Positions 1 to 7,043 of a stretch of DNA of 46,151 nucleotides are shown piece after piece (position 1 is the stretch's first letter; each line of letters starts with the position of its first letter). The notes below the pieces were generated by a model, which was given only the letters and a program-made list of their open reading frames with translations, was not told the DNA's origin and did no database searches. The DNA lies in assembly GCF_022695515.1 (NCBI RefSeq), contig NZ_JALDPT010000039.1:1-46151 (forward strand), in the 5' to 3' direction. The translations under genes were made by a program, and so were the position numbers. The DNA is from Phenylobacterium aquaticum (GTDB lineage: Bacteria > Pseudomonadota > Alphaproteobacteria > Caulobacterales > Caulobacteraceae).

Positions 1-123
1 GCGGCCGCCGGCGGCGTCAGCCGCGCTGAGCGCGCGGGCGGGTTCGTCGGCCCAGGCCGGGTGGGCCAGGGCCAGGGCGGCGCCTGACGCGGCCCAGAAG
101 AGTTTCAGTTTTGTTGAAGGCAT
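1..123 (-). CDS. Exported protein, N-terminal fragment
   Basis: Reading the minus strand from an ATG at 123 gives 41 codons that run off the window edge, so only the N-terminus is present. It has a typical signal peptide: positively charged residues (K5, K7), a hydrophobic core FWAASGAALALA and a likely cleavage after AWA, followed by an acidic/alanine-rich mature start. The mature protein lies outside the window and I cannot assign a family. It reads away from the LysR gene, which lies upstream of it in the same orientation, so that regulator could control it; this is a guess from position only. Confidence 0.6.
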   Translation of the reverse strand, partial: MPSTKLKLFWAASGAALALAHPAWADEPARALSAADAAGGR

Positions 124-288
124 AGTTATCCCCGAAGCGCCCCGGGACCCGGTGGCGCTCGCCCAGAAAGACATGATGTTGGTGGTGGGCTGCGCCCTCT
201 ACGGCGGCGTCAGCCAGGTCGTCAGCGGCCGCTCAGGCCCGACATCGCATTCGGTAGATCACAGAAATCACTCCATAAGTCCCGCAAC

Positions 289-318
289 CGCGGGCCGGCC
301 TGGGAGGGCCGGCCCGCG
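289..318. terminator. GC-rich hairpin downstream of the LysR gene
   Basis: A perfect 12-bp inverted repeat (289-300 and 307-318) encloses a 6-base loop. It lies between the 3' end of the LysR gene and the exported-protein gene. No T-run follows on either strand, so it may be a Rho-dependent end, an mRNA-stabilising hairpin, or just a GC-rich palindrome. Confidence 0.35.
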
Positions 319-387
319 TCGAGGCTCTCCTGGCGGCGCCAAGGGGGAGGAAACGCCGCCGAGTAATTCCTATCGAACGAGTGGCTT

Positions 388-1353
388 TTAGGTCTCGATA
401 GAATTTCTAGGAAATGGTGGGATATTCGCTGGGCCGCCGGGGCGCCGGTGGCGGGCGATGGCCGGGTCGGCGGCGACCTGGGCCAGGATCCAGTCGCGGA
501 AGGCGGCGATCTTGGGAACCCGCGCGCGCTCGGCGGGATAGGCCAGCCAATAGCCGGGGCCGTAGGCCGGCGAGATGTCGAAGGGCTGGACCAGGCGACC
601 CTGGGCGATCTCGCCTGAGAAGAAGATCGGCGAGCCCAGGGCGATCCCGTGGCCGGCCAGGGCCGAGGCGACCTCAAAGGTCTGGGCGTCGCCGGCCAGG
701 CGCGGGCCGGCGGCGGGGCCGGGCGGGGCGACCCCGGCGGCGGCGAACCACAGGGCCCATTCCTCCTCCGACCCGATGCGCGGCGCGTCCAGCAGGTCGC
801 GGGGATGGGCGAGGCCGCCCAGGCGGTCGCGGGTCTCGGCGGTGCAGAGCGGGGTCTGGGTGTGGGCGAACAGGTGGATGGCCTCCAGGCCCGGCCACTG
901 GCCGGCGCCGCCACGCAGGGCGACGTCGGTGTTCTCCCGCGTCAGGTCGATGGTGCGGGTCGAGGTCTCCAGCCGCACGGCGATCTTCGGATGGGCCAGC
1001 TGAAAGGCGCCCAGCCGAGGCGCCAGCCACTGGGTGGCCAGCGACGGCATGGTGGTGATCGAGAGCACGCCCTCCGCCGCGCCGGTGATGTCGGCGAGCG
1101 CCACGCGCAGGCCGGTGACCGCCTCGGTCGCGGCGCGGGCCAGGCGCTCGCCCGGCGGGGTGAGGACGACTTCGCGGGTCAGGCGGCGGAACAGGGTGAG
1201 CCCCAGCCGCCGCTCCAGCGCCTTCACCTGCCAGCTCACCGCGGCCTGGGTGATTCCGAGTTCCTCCGCCGCGCGGGTGAAGCTCGACAGCCGCGCGGCG
1301 GCTTCGAACACCCGGATGGCGCTCAAGGGGATCTGGGCGAGCGGATCAGACAT
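388..1353 (-). CDS. LysR-family transcriptional regulator (GcvA-like)
   Basis: This 321-residue protein has the standard LysR layout: an N-terminal winged helix-turn-helix at about residues 9-68 (recognition region GITQAAVSWQVKALERRL) and a periplasmic-binding-protein-like effector domain at about 95-300. The motif TQAAVSWQVKALE and the start of the effector domain (LSITTMPSLATQWLAPRL) match the GcvA-like subgroup seen next to many unrelated metabolic genes. The inducer cannot be read from sequence. The ATG at 1353 lies inside a dyad that could be an autoregulatory site. The next gene in the same direction is the exported-protein fragment at 1-123; on the other side are divergent small HTH genes. 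Confidence 0.9.
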   Translation of the reverse strand: MSDPLAQIPLSAIRVFEAAARLSSFTRAAEELGITQAAVSWQVKALERRLGLTLFRRLTREVVLTPPGERLARAATEAVTGLRVALADITGAAEGVLSITTMPSLATQWLAPRLGAFQLAHPKIAVRLETSTRTIDLTRENTDVALRGGAGQWPGLEAIHLFAHTQTPLCTAETRDRLGGLAHPRDLLDAPRIGSEEEWALWFAAAGVAPPGPAAGPRLAGDAQTFEVASALAGHGIALGSPIFFSGEIAQGRLVQPFDISPAYGPGYWLAYPAERARVPKIAAFRDWILAQVAADPAIARHRRPGGPANIPPFPRNSIET

Positions 1354-1366
1354 AAGTACAGCTTAT
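1352..1366. promoter_or_regulatory. Possible LysR binding dyad
   Basis: ATAAG-TACAG-CTTAT is a perfect 5-bp dyad that fits the T-N11-A rule of LysR boxes (T at 1353, A at 1365). It overlaps the start codon of the LysR gene, a position compatible with autorepression. It is a single short site and could be chance. Confidence 0.3.
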
Positions 1367-1703
1367 CCATACACGAGGAAGACCCGTTTGTCCTGGCGCG
1401 GCGATGCGACCATGTTTCCGTTGTCAGATCAAGGAATGGAAAGGATCTCCGTCATGGAAGAGCTGAGCAGACTGCATAAGGATGTTCCCTTTGGATGGGC
1501 CCTGTGGGTCAGCCAGTGGCTGGCGGCGCGCGCCGTCGCAAGGCCCTTGCCGCGCCCCATCAGACCTACGCGGCGCCCCAGATCCGCCGGGACGACTGGC
1601 CGAGGCTCTCGGCGCCCCGCTGACCGCCGCGCAAACAGGTGCGGGGCGGCGTAAACCATAGTAGACTGCTCGGGTTGACTGATTGAGGGCCCGCGCCGCC
1701 TGC
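1367..1703. other. Intergenic region with one weak small ORF
   Basis: The stretch between the LysR gene and the first winged-helix gene holds the promoters of both but no clear -35/-10 pair. An ATG at 1454, preceded by AAAGGA, opens a 66-codon plus-strand frame to 1654 whose first part (MEELSRLHKDVPFGWALWVS) looks protein-like and whose second part turns arginine-rich. A one-base back-shift near 1517-1537 would give a more natural tail ending in DDWPRLSAPR. It could be a small broken gene; I cannot confirm it. Confidence 0.3.
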
Positions 1704-2150
1704 ATGGACGACCCCGCCCACCTCCGGACGATCTCGCGTCTGACCTCGGAATATCTGATCGGCCTCGTCTCCGAGATGATCCGCGAGACCGGCCTCGATC
1801 CCGTCGACATGCTCGTCCTGAACGCCATCGGGGCGGCCAATGTCGCCCATCTGCGCGACCGGCAGGACCTGACCGCCGAATACCAGGCCCCTGACGCGCC
1901 GCTGCCGATCGAGCTGAAGCGGCCCATCACCAGCCTGGCGATCGCCGAAAGCCTGGGCCTGCCCCGGGAGACCGTGCGGCGGCGAATCTCGGGGCTTGTG
2001 AAGGCCGGCCAGCTGATGCGCCTGAAAGGCGGATTGATCGCCACCCCGGAGCTGCAGAACCCGGAACGCACCATCGCGCTGGCCTTTTCGAACGCCCAGC
2101 TGTTCCGCCGCATGATCCGCCAGATGCGACAGCATGGCGTCGAGATCTGA
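1704..2150 (+). CDS. Small winged-helix protein, tandem copy 1
   Basis: This is a 148-residue soluble protein I cannot assign to a named family. Residues 73-103 (RPITSLAIAESLGLPRETVRRRI) look like a helix-turn-helix, followed by a short wing (RLKGGLIA), so it is probably a DNA-binding regulator. The N-terminal 50 residues are helical and could be a dimerisation or ligand part. I chose the ATG at 1704 over an upstream TTG at 1683 because the protein then aligns without gaps, residue for residue, with the next gene, which is also 148 residues; about 77 of 148 positions are identical by hand. The pair is a local duplication. Confidence 0.8.
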   Translation: MDDPAHLRTISRLTSEYLIGLVSEMIRETGLDPVDMLVLNAIGAANVAHLRDRQDLTAEYQAPDAPLPIELKRPITSLAIAESLGLPRETVRRRISGLVKAGQLMRLKGGLIATPELQNPERTIALAFSNAQLFRRMIRQMRQHGVEI

Positions 2151-2243
2151 GGCTGCGCGCCACGTCGCGGTGTCCAAGCCGCGAATTGATGCTAGCCCTG
2201 GACGCGGGGACGAGATTCTCGGGCGGCGGCGGGCGTTCTAGGC

Positions 2244-2690
2244 ATGGATGACGCGACCAATATCCGGAAGATCGCGCGTCTGACGGCCGAGTACATGATC
2301 TCGATGGTGGGGCTGCTCACCCAGTCGAGCGGCATGGATCCCACCGACATCCTGATCCTGAACGCGGTCTCCGCGGCCAATGTCGCCCACCTGCTCGACG
2401 ATCCGGAGAAGGTCGACGTCTATTGGTCCAAGGGCCAGACCATCCCGTTCGAGGTCCGCCGCCCGATCACCAGCCTGGCCATCTCCGAGAGCCTGGGCCT
2501 GCCGCGTGAAACCTGTCGGCGGCGCATCAAGGGGCTGGTGGAGAAGGGGCTCCTGGAGCGCCAGCCCGGCGGGCTGATGGCGATCCAGGAGAAGGCCGAT
2601 CCGGTGCAACTGGCCGCGATGTTCGCCGCCAACGCCCAGCTGTTCCGCAAGCTGGTGCGCAAGCTGCGCAAGCACGGGGTCGAGGTCTAG
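2244..2690 (+). CDS. Small winged-helix protein, tandem copy 2
   Basis: This 148-residue paralogue of the preceding gene is aligned without gaps from MDD at the N-terminus to HGVE near the C-terminus. The HTH core RRPITSLAIxESLGLPRETxRRRI is nearly unchanged between the copies, while residues 21-30, 51-70 and 111-130 differ strongly. This suggests similar DNA recognition with a different signal or partner. The copies are separated by 93 bases, enough for a separate promoter. The stop codon overlaps the stop of the convergent hotdog gene in a shared CTAG (2687-2690). Function unknown; a role as transcriptional regulator is inference. Confidence 0.8.
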   Translation: MDDATNIRKIARLTAEYMISMVGLLTQSSGMDPTDILILNAVSAANVAHLLDDPEKVDVYWSKGQTIPFEVRRPITSLAISESLGLPRETCRRRIKGLVEKGLLERQPGGLMAIQEKADPVQLAAMFAANAQLFRKLVRKLRKHGVEV

Positions 2691-3424
2691 GCGGCCGGCG
2701 GCGGCGCGGGCGCGCGGCCGATCCAGATCTGGCCGCCGCGGGCCATCAGGGTCCCGTCCTTGTCGAACAGGGCGACGCCGGCGAAGTGCTTGCGGCCCTC
2801 GGCCTCCAGCGCCCAGGCGCTGACCACATAGGTCTCGCCCGCGCGGGGCTTGATCAGGACCTCGCCAGCCATGGTGCCGAGCAGGCCCACGGGCGCGCCG
2901 GTCTTGATGAACCAGGCCATGGAGCCCGGGCAATCCAGGGCCGCCCAGGTGATCTCGTCGGGCAGGGTCCCGTCGGGATTGGCGAAATTGGCGTGCGGGG
3001 TCCAGACGCCGGCGCACTGGCCGGCGGGCGCGCCCTCGACCTGGCCGACATAGACCCCCAGGCCCTCGCCGTCCGCGCGCTCGATGCAGCAGGAGAAGCA
3101 GCCGCGGTGCAGGGGGCGCTTGGCGAAGGGCGAGGTCTCGCCGAAGGCGCGGGCGGCCTCGATCGAGGGCGGCGCCGGCGGGGCGGGCAAGGCGCTGTCC
3201 TCGGCGGGCTTGGCCGAGCCGAGCGGCTGGCCCTCGGCGTTGCTGAGGGTGGCCGAGCCGTCCGCCGCCAGGGCCAGGGTGACGGGGACGTCGAGGGGCA
3301 CGCCGGCCCGCAGCATGGCCGATCCCCGGCCGCCGACCGCATTGGACAGGACGCCGCAGATATAGCCGCCATTGGCGGTGGTGGGCGGTCCGCGGAACTG
3401 CCGCGGCACGACGATATCGGTCAT
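2687..3424 (-). CDS. Hotdog-fold thioesterase-like protein
   Basis: The protein has 245 residues. The N-terminal segment FRGPPTTANGGYICGVLSNA and the C-terminal half with the SMAWFIKTG and LLGTMAGEVLIKPRAGE segments resemble two hotdog repeats of acyl-CoA thioesterase-like proteins. The middle (about 75-125) is a proline/alanine-rich linker followed by a cysteine-containing stretch RGCFSCCIERADGEGL. Substrate is unknown, and no classical catalytic motif is obvious to me. The gene is monocistronic and ends tail-to-tail with the second winged-helix gene, sharing CTAG. The ATG at 3424 begins MTDIVVPRQF. Confidence 0.65.
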   Translation of the reverse strand: MTDIVVPRQFRGPPTTANGGYICGVLSNAVGGRGSAMLRAGVPLDVPVTLALAADGSATLSNAEGQPLGSAKPAEDSALPAPPAPPSIEAARAFGETSPFAKRPLHRGCFSCCIERADGEGLGVYVGQVEGAPAGQCAGVWTPHANFANPDGTLPDEITWAALDCPGSMAWFIKTGAPVGLLGTMAGEVLIKPRAGETYVVSAWALEAEGRKHFAGVALFDKDGTLMARGGQIWIGRAPAPPPAA

Positions 3425-3532
3425 GGAAATCGAAACCTTGGAAATGAGGCGCTGAAATGAGCCGAGGGAGACGGAAATATCGAAAAGTCGATGCGCGTTT
3501 CTAAGGACGGCGGCTTGGTCGGGGCAAGAGGC

Positions 3533-3563
3533 TTGTGACGCGGCGGGGGCGCGGGGCTAAGTA
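3533..3563 (+). promoter_or_regulatory. Possible promoter of the AI-2E-family gene
   Basis: TTGTGACG (3533-3540) and GCTAAGTA (3556-3563) resemble the Caulobacter housekeeping pattern (TTGaCg, then GCTAnAwC) at reasonable spacing and lie 33 bases before the ATG at 3596. The match is partial. Confidence 0.25.
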
Positions 3564-3595
3564 GCCGCACTGCCCGATCCGCCGGAGATTCGACC

Positions 3596-4672
3596 ATGGC
3601 TCACCCCGACGCGCGGACCTCCCTGGGCGGCCAGCTCGGGACCGTGAAGGTCGCGGTGGTGATCATCGCCACGATCCTGACCGGCTTCACCCTCTACGCC
3701 CTGCGCCGGATGCTCGAGCCGTTCGTGATGGCGCTGTTCCTGCTGATCATGGTGGACGGGGTCGCCCGCCTGCTGAACGCCCGGGTTCCGGGCTTTCCGA
3801 AGAAGGCCGCCCTGCCGGTCGCCATCGGCGCCATCGTGCTGGTGTTCGCCCTGACCATCTGGATCACCGCCGACAACGCCCACGCGCTGGCGCTGCAGGC
3901 GCCGACCTATACGGCGCACATCAACACCCTGCTCAGCAACGGCGCCCAGAGGCTGGGGCTGAACGTCACCCCGACCCTGGCCGATCTGATCGAGAAGCTG
4001 AACCCCAGCCGGTTCGCCGGCGTGCTGGCCGAGGCGGTCAGCCATTTCGCCGAGGCCGCGGTCTTCGTCCTGATCTATCTGGGCTTCCTAGTCGCCTCGC
4101 GTCAGGGCTTCGCGGCCAAGACCAGCCAGCTGTTCGGCTCGGCGGAGGATCGCGCCGAGGCCCAGCGGGTGTTCTTCCGGGTCCGCCGCGGGGTGGAGCA
4201 GTACATCTGGGTCCAGACCCTGGTGGGCGTGCTGATCACCGCCCTGTCGGCGGTGCTGATGACCCTGACGGGGCTGTCGCACATCCCGTTCTGGTGCCTG
4301 ATCATCTTCATGGCCAACTACATCCCGGCCGTGGGGGCGGCGATTGGGGTCCTGTTCCCGGCCCTGTTCGGCCTGGTCGAGGTGGACGGCGTGACCCGGG
4401 CGATCGTGCTGCTGGTCGGGCTGGAGGCGATCCACTTCCTGGTCAGCCACGTGGTCCAGCCGCGCATGCAGGGCAAGAGCCTGAACGTCGACCCGATCGT
4501 GGTGCTGCTGGCTCTGGCCTTCTGGAGCGCGGTCTGGGGGGTGACGGGCGCCTTCCTGTCGACGCCCCTGACCGTGCTGGCCATGGCGATCCTGGCGGAG
4601 TTCAAGGGCACGCGGCCGCTGGCCGTGCTGCTGTCCGGCGACGGGCGGCCCGATGCGGACATGGCGGACTAG
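3596..4672 (+). CDS. AI-2E family transporter (PerM/TqsA-like membrane protein)
   Basis: This 358-residue integral membrane protein has the usual layout of the family: two N-terminal helices (about 18-60), a third helix (about 78-95), a soluble middle region (about 95-140), then clustered helices to the C-terminus. The family includes TqsA and sodium/proton antiporter-like members; the substrate cannot be predicted and the quorum-sensing name is historical. Characteristic segments are FMANYIPAVGAAIGVLFPAL and VQPRMQGKSLNVDPIVVLLALAFW (the latter read in two parts around residue 290-312). A perfect hairpin repeat follows the stop and may end transcription. Confidence 0.9.
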   Translation: MAHPDARTSLGGQLGTVKVAVVIIATILTGFTLYALRRMLEPFVMALFLLIMVDGVARLLNARVPGFPKKAALPVAIGAIVLVFALTIWITADNAHALALQAPTYTAHINTLLSNGAQRLGLNVTPTLADLIEKLNPSRFAGVLAEAVSHFAEAAVFVLIYLGFLVASRQGFAAKTSQLFGSAEDRAEAQRVFFRVRRGVEQYIWVQTLVGVLITALSAVLMTLTGLSHIPFWCLIIFMANYIPAVGAAIGVLFPALFGLVEVDGVTRAIVLLVGLEAIHFLVSHVVQPRMQGKSLNVDPIVVLLALAFWSAVWGVTGAFLSTPLTVLAMAILAEFKGTRPLAVLLSGDGRPDADMAD

Positions 4673-4690
4673 GCAGCGCGCGCTCCCCCT

Positions 4691-4722
4691 CCGCTCATCC
4701 CGGCATTCGCCGGGATGAGCGG
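4691..4722. repeat. Palindromic repeat, family 2 (short copy)
   Basis: CCGCTCATCCCGGC at 4691-4704 and its exact complement at 4709-4722 enclose a 4-base loop ATTC. The same outer arms bound the 154-bp element at 32332-32485 and, with small changes, the element inside the hydantoinase gene at 25544-25632. Here it lies between the AI-2E gene and the metal operon and could work as a terminator hairpin. Confidence 0.8.
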
Positions 4723-4769
4723 AAAACGTTGGACGTTCTCAAATGACGTGCCGCTCAAAAGCAGGCTTG

Positions 4770-4792
4770 CCTATCCCCTCCAGGGGGATAGG
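4770..4792. promoter_or_regulatory. Operator-like palindrome of the CsoR/RcnR-type repressor
   Basis: CCTATCCCC (4770-4778) and its exact complement (4784-4792) are separated by 5 bases and lie 8 bases before the repressor start codon. A/T-flanked C-tract/G-tract palindromes of this kind are the known operator type of the CsoR/RcnR/FrmR family, so autorepression of the operon is likely. Confidence 0.7.
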
Positions 4793-4800
4793 ATGCGCCC

Positions 4801-5073
4801 ATGTCCGAACACGATCACGCCCACGCCTCGCATCCCGCCATCATCAAGCGCCTGAAGCGCGCCGAGGGGCATCTGAAGTCGATCATCGGCATGATCGAGG
4901 CCGGGCGGCCGTGCCTGGATCTCGCCCAGCAGCTTCACGCGGTGGAGGCGGCGGTGACCAACGCCAAGCGCGAGCTGATCCACGACCACATCGAACATTG
5001 CCTGCACGACGCCGAGGGGCCTGACGGCCGCGCGGCCCTGGCCGAGCTGAAGCAGCTCGCCAAGTACCTCTGA
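4801..5073 (+). CDS. Metal-sensing repressor, CsoR/RcnR/FrmR family
   Basis: This all-helical 90-residue repressor of the DUF156 family binds DNA as a tetramer and is released by metal (or formaldehyde in FrmR). The core IIKRLKRAEGHLKSIIGMIE is typical. The sensor positions read C38, H63 and C67, the Cys-His-Cys set of copper sensors such as CsoR; nickel/cobalt RcnR has Cys-His-His plus an N-terminal His. The N-terminus carries extra histidines (HDHAHASH, residues 4-11). Downstream sits an RcnA-type nickel/cobalt exporter, so context says Ni/Co while the ligand set says Cu(I). Which metal it senses is open. Confidence 0.9.
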   Translation: MSEHDHAHASHPAIIKRLKRAEGHLKSIIGMIEAGRPCLDLAQQLHAVEAAVTNAKRELIHDHIEHCLHDAEGPDGRAALAELKQLAKYL

Positions 5074-5097
5074 TCCCTCGAAACTCAGGAGGCTGAA

Positions 5098-5178
5098 ATG
5101 GCCCAGACGAGAGTGAGACACGCCCACAGCTACATGTGGCTGATCGGCCTTTTGGGCCTGGCGGCCGGCGCGGCCTGA
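5098..5178 (+). CDS. 26-residue membrane peptide or detached first helix of the methyltransferase
   Basis: An ATG at 5098, preceded by CAGGAGG, opens a 26-codon frame, MAQTRVRHAHSYMWLIG followed by LLGLAAGAA, which is one hydrophobic helix after a basic, histidine-containing head. Its TGA overlaps the ATG of the methyltransferase by one base (TGATG). If one base were added near 5175, the frame would run on as GAALMIYAPRL and become the first membrane helix of the methyltransferase. So it is either a real small protein translationally coupled to the next gene, or the N-terminus of a frameshifted gene. I favour the latter slightly. Confidence 0.5.
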   Translation: MAQTRVRHAHSYMWLIGLLGLAAGAA

Positions 5179-6080
5179 TGATCTACGCCCCGCGCCTGAA
5201 GGGGGTCTCGACCTCCATCCTGCTGTTCGCCGGGTTCCACCTGATCGGGGCGGTGGTGATCCTGAGTTCGCTCTACGGCATGGCGCTGCGCGACTGGATC
5301 CGGGGTTTGCGCAAGCAGGCCCTGCCGGCCGGCGACGCCCTGGAGTTCGGCTGGGGGCCGGGCTGGATGAACGGCCTGGCGGTGGCGGCCCTGGTGGCGC
5401 TCGCCGCCGCGGTGGCGGTGCAGGTCTCCAACCCCGGCCTTTGGCCGATCAGCTTCCTGCTGGTGGTCCAGGCCGTGCTGTTCCTGTTCGGCAACACCAC
5501 CATGAGCGCCTTTCGCCGGCCCGACCACATGGTGCTGCCCATGGTCGATCTGGTGCGTGGCGAGACCGACCGGGTGCTGGACGCCGGCTGCGGCGCGGGA
5601 CGCACGACCATCGCGCTCAGCCGGGTGTTGCGGCAGGGGCGGGTGACGGCCCTCGACCGCTTCGACGCCGACTATATCGACGACGGCGGCCGCGCCCTGC
5701 TGGAGCGCAACCTGAAGATCTCCGGCCTCGCCGACCGGGTCGAGGTGGTGACCGGCGACCTGACCGCCATGCCGTTCCCGGAGGGCGATTTCGACGCGGC
5801 GGTCAGCACCAATGTCTATGACCACCTGGGCGCGGCCAAGCAGGCCGGCCTGACCGAGACCTGCCGGGTGCTGAAGCCGGGCGGCCGGTTCCTGATGGCG
5901 GTCTGGACCCCCGGCCCCATAATGTTCACCATCGGCAGCGTGCTCTCCTTCCTGCTGACGCCGAAGTCCGCCTGGCGGGCCATGGCGCGGAAGGCCGGCT
6001 TCGAGGTGATCGACGAGGGCGCGATCAACGGCTGCTGGTGGGTGCTGTTGCAGAAGCCCGTTTCACAGGCCGCCGCATGA
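5178..6080 (+). CDS. Membrane-anchored class I SAM-dependent methyltransferase
   Basis: The 300-residue protein has three hydrophobic segments (about 11-35, 63-83 and 88-106) followed by a Rossmann methyltransferase domain. SAM motif I is VLDAGCGAGRTT (133-144), the acidic end of strand 2 is ALD (158-160), and later motifs are VVTGDLTAMPF and VLKPGGRFLMAVW. The substrate is unknown. It lies between the metal repressor and RcnA, starts on the TGA of the 26-codon ORF and ends in an ATGA overlap with rcnA, so all are one transcript. A role in metal stress, for instance modifying an envelope small molecule, is inference. The N-terminus may be truncated by a frameshift. Confidence 0.8.
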   Translation: MIYAPRLKGVSTSILLFAGFHLIGAVVILSSLYGMALRDWIRGLRKQALPAGDALEFGWGPGWMNGLAVAALVALAAAVAVQVSNPGLWPISFLLVVQAVLFLFGNTTMSAFRRPDHMVLPMVDLVRGETDRVLDAGCGAGRTTIALSRVLRQGRVTALDRFDADYIDDGGRALLERNLKISGLADRVEVVTGDLTAMPFPEGDFDAAVSTNVYDHLGAAKQAGLTETCRVLKPGGRFLMAVWTPGPIMFTIGSVLSFLLTPKSAWRAMARKAGFEVIDEGAINGCWWVLLQKPVSQAAA

Positions 6081-6976
6081 CCGATTTCGCCACCCTGCTC
6101 GCCCAGGGTCACGCCTGGCTGTTCATCCCCTCGGCCCTGGTGCTGGGCGCCCTGCACGGGCTGGAGCCCGGTCACTCCAAGACGATGATGGCGGCCTTCA
6201 TCATCGCGGTGCGGGGCACGGTGGGGCAGGCGATCCTGCTGGGCCTGGCGGCGACCTTCTCCCACACCCTGGTGGTCTGGGCGGTGGCGCTGGCGGGGCT
6301 CTATTTCGGGCGCAACCTGAACATGGAGACCTCCGAGCCCTGGTTCCAGCTGGCCTCGGCGGGGATCATCCTGGCCGTGGCCCTATGGATGCTCTGGCGG
6401 ACCTGGAGCGACGGCCGGGCCTGGCGCAAGGCCCATGCGGGCCATGGGGCGCACGGCCACAGCCATGATCACGCGCACGGTCATTATCACGATCACGACC
6501 ACGACCACCATGACCATGACCACGATCATCACCACCACCACGATCACGACCCTGGTCACAGCCACGACCACCGGCATGATGCGGCGCACGCCTATGAGGA
6601 CGCGCACGAGCGGGCGCACGCCGCCGACATCGCCAAGCGCTTCCAGGGGCGGACGGCGACCACCGGCCAGATCGTGCTGTTCGGCCTGACCGGCGGCCTG
6701 ATCCCTTGCCCCGCCTCGATCACCGTCCTGCTCCTGTGCCTGCAGCTGAAGCAGGTGGCGCTCGGCGTGGTGCTGGTGCTGTGCTTCTCCATCGGCCTGG
6801 CCGTGACCATGGTCTCGGTGGGTGTCGGCGCGGCCCTGGCCGCGCGCCAGGCCGAGAAGCGCTGGGGCGCGGCCTTCGAAGGCTTTGCGCGCAGGGCGCC
6901 CTATGTCTCCAGCGGCCTGATCATCGTGCTGGGCCTGGCGCTCGGCGGCCAGGCGATCCACGCCCTCCTCAGATAG
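6077..6976 (+). CDS. rcnA: Nickel/cobalt efflux protein RcnA (NicO family)
   Basis: This 299-residue inner-membrane exporter has the NicO signature HGLEPGHSK (residues 27-35) in the first helix region and further helices at about 48-78, 91-107, 198-225, 227-254 and 278-295. A cytosolic histidine/aspartate-rich loop spans about 120-181 and would bind metal; its long run of CAC/CAT/GAC codons looks like a simple repeat but is coding. I chose the ATG at 6077, which overlaps the methyltransferase stop as ATGA, over an upstream GTG. It is the effector of the operon, with induction through the repressor at 4801. Cobalt/nickel specificity is taken from the family. Confidence 0.9.
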   Translation: MTDFATLLAQGHAWLFIPSALVLGALHGLEPGHSKTMMAAFIIAVRGTVGQAILLGLAATFSHTLVVWAVALAGLYFGRNLNMETSEPWFQLASAGIILAVALWMLWRTWSDGRAWRKAHAGHGAHGHSHDHAHGHYHDHDHDHHDHDHDHHHHHDHDPGHSHDHRHDAAHAYEDAHERAHAADIAKRFQGRTATTGQIVLFGLTGGLIPCPASITVLLLCLQLKQVALGVVLVLCFSIGLAVTMVSVGVGAALAARQAEKRWGAAFEGFARRAPYVSSGLIIVLGLALGGQAIHALLR

Positions 6977-7043
6977 GGTTGTTCCGTCCTGTCCATGCCC
7001 CGGCGCCTGGGCCATTCTGCCCGGGCAGTCGAGGGACGGAATC

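Noticed and set aside
6450..6600. Dense CAC/CAT/GAC tract resembling a simple-sequence repeat
   Set aside because: It encodes the His/Asp-rich metal-binding loop of RcnA in frame; no regular DNA period is kept.
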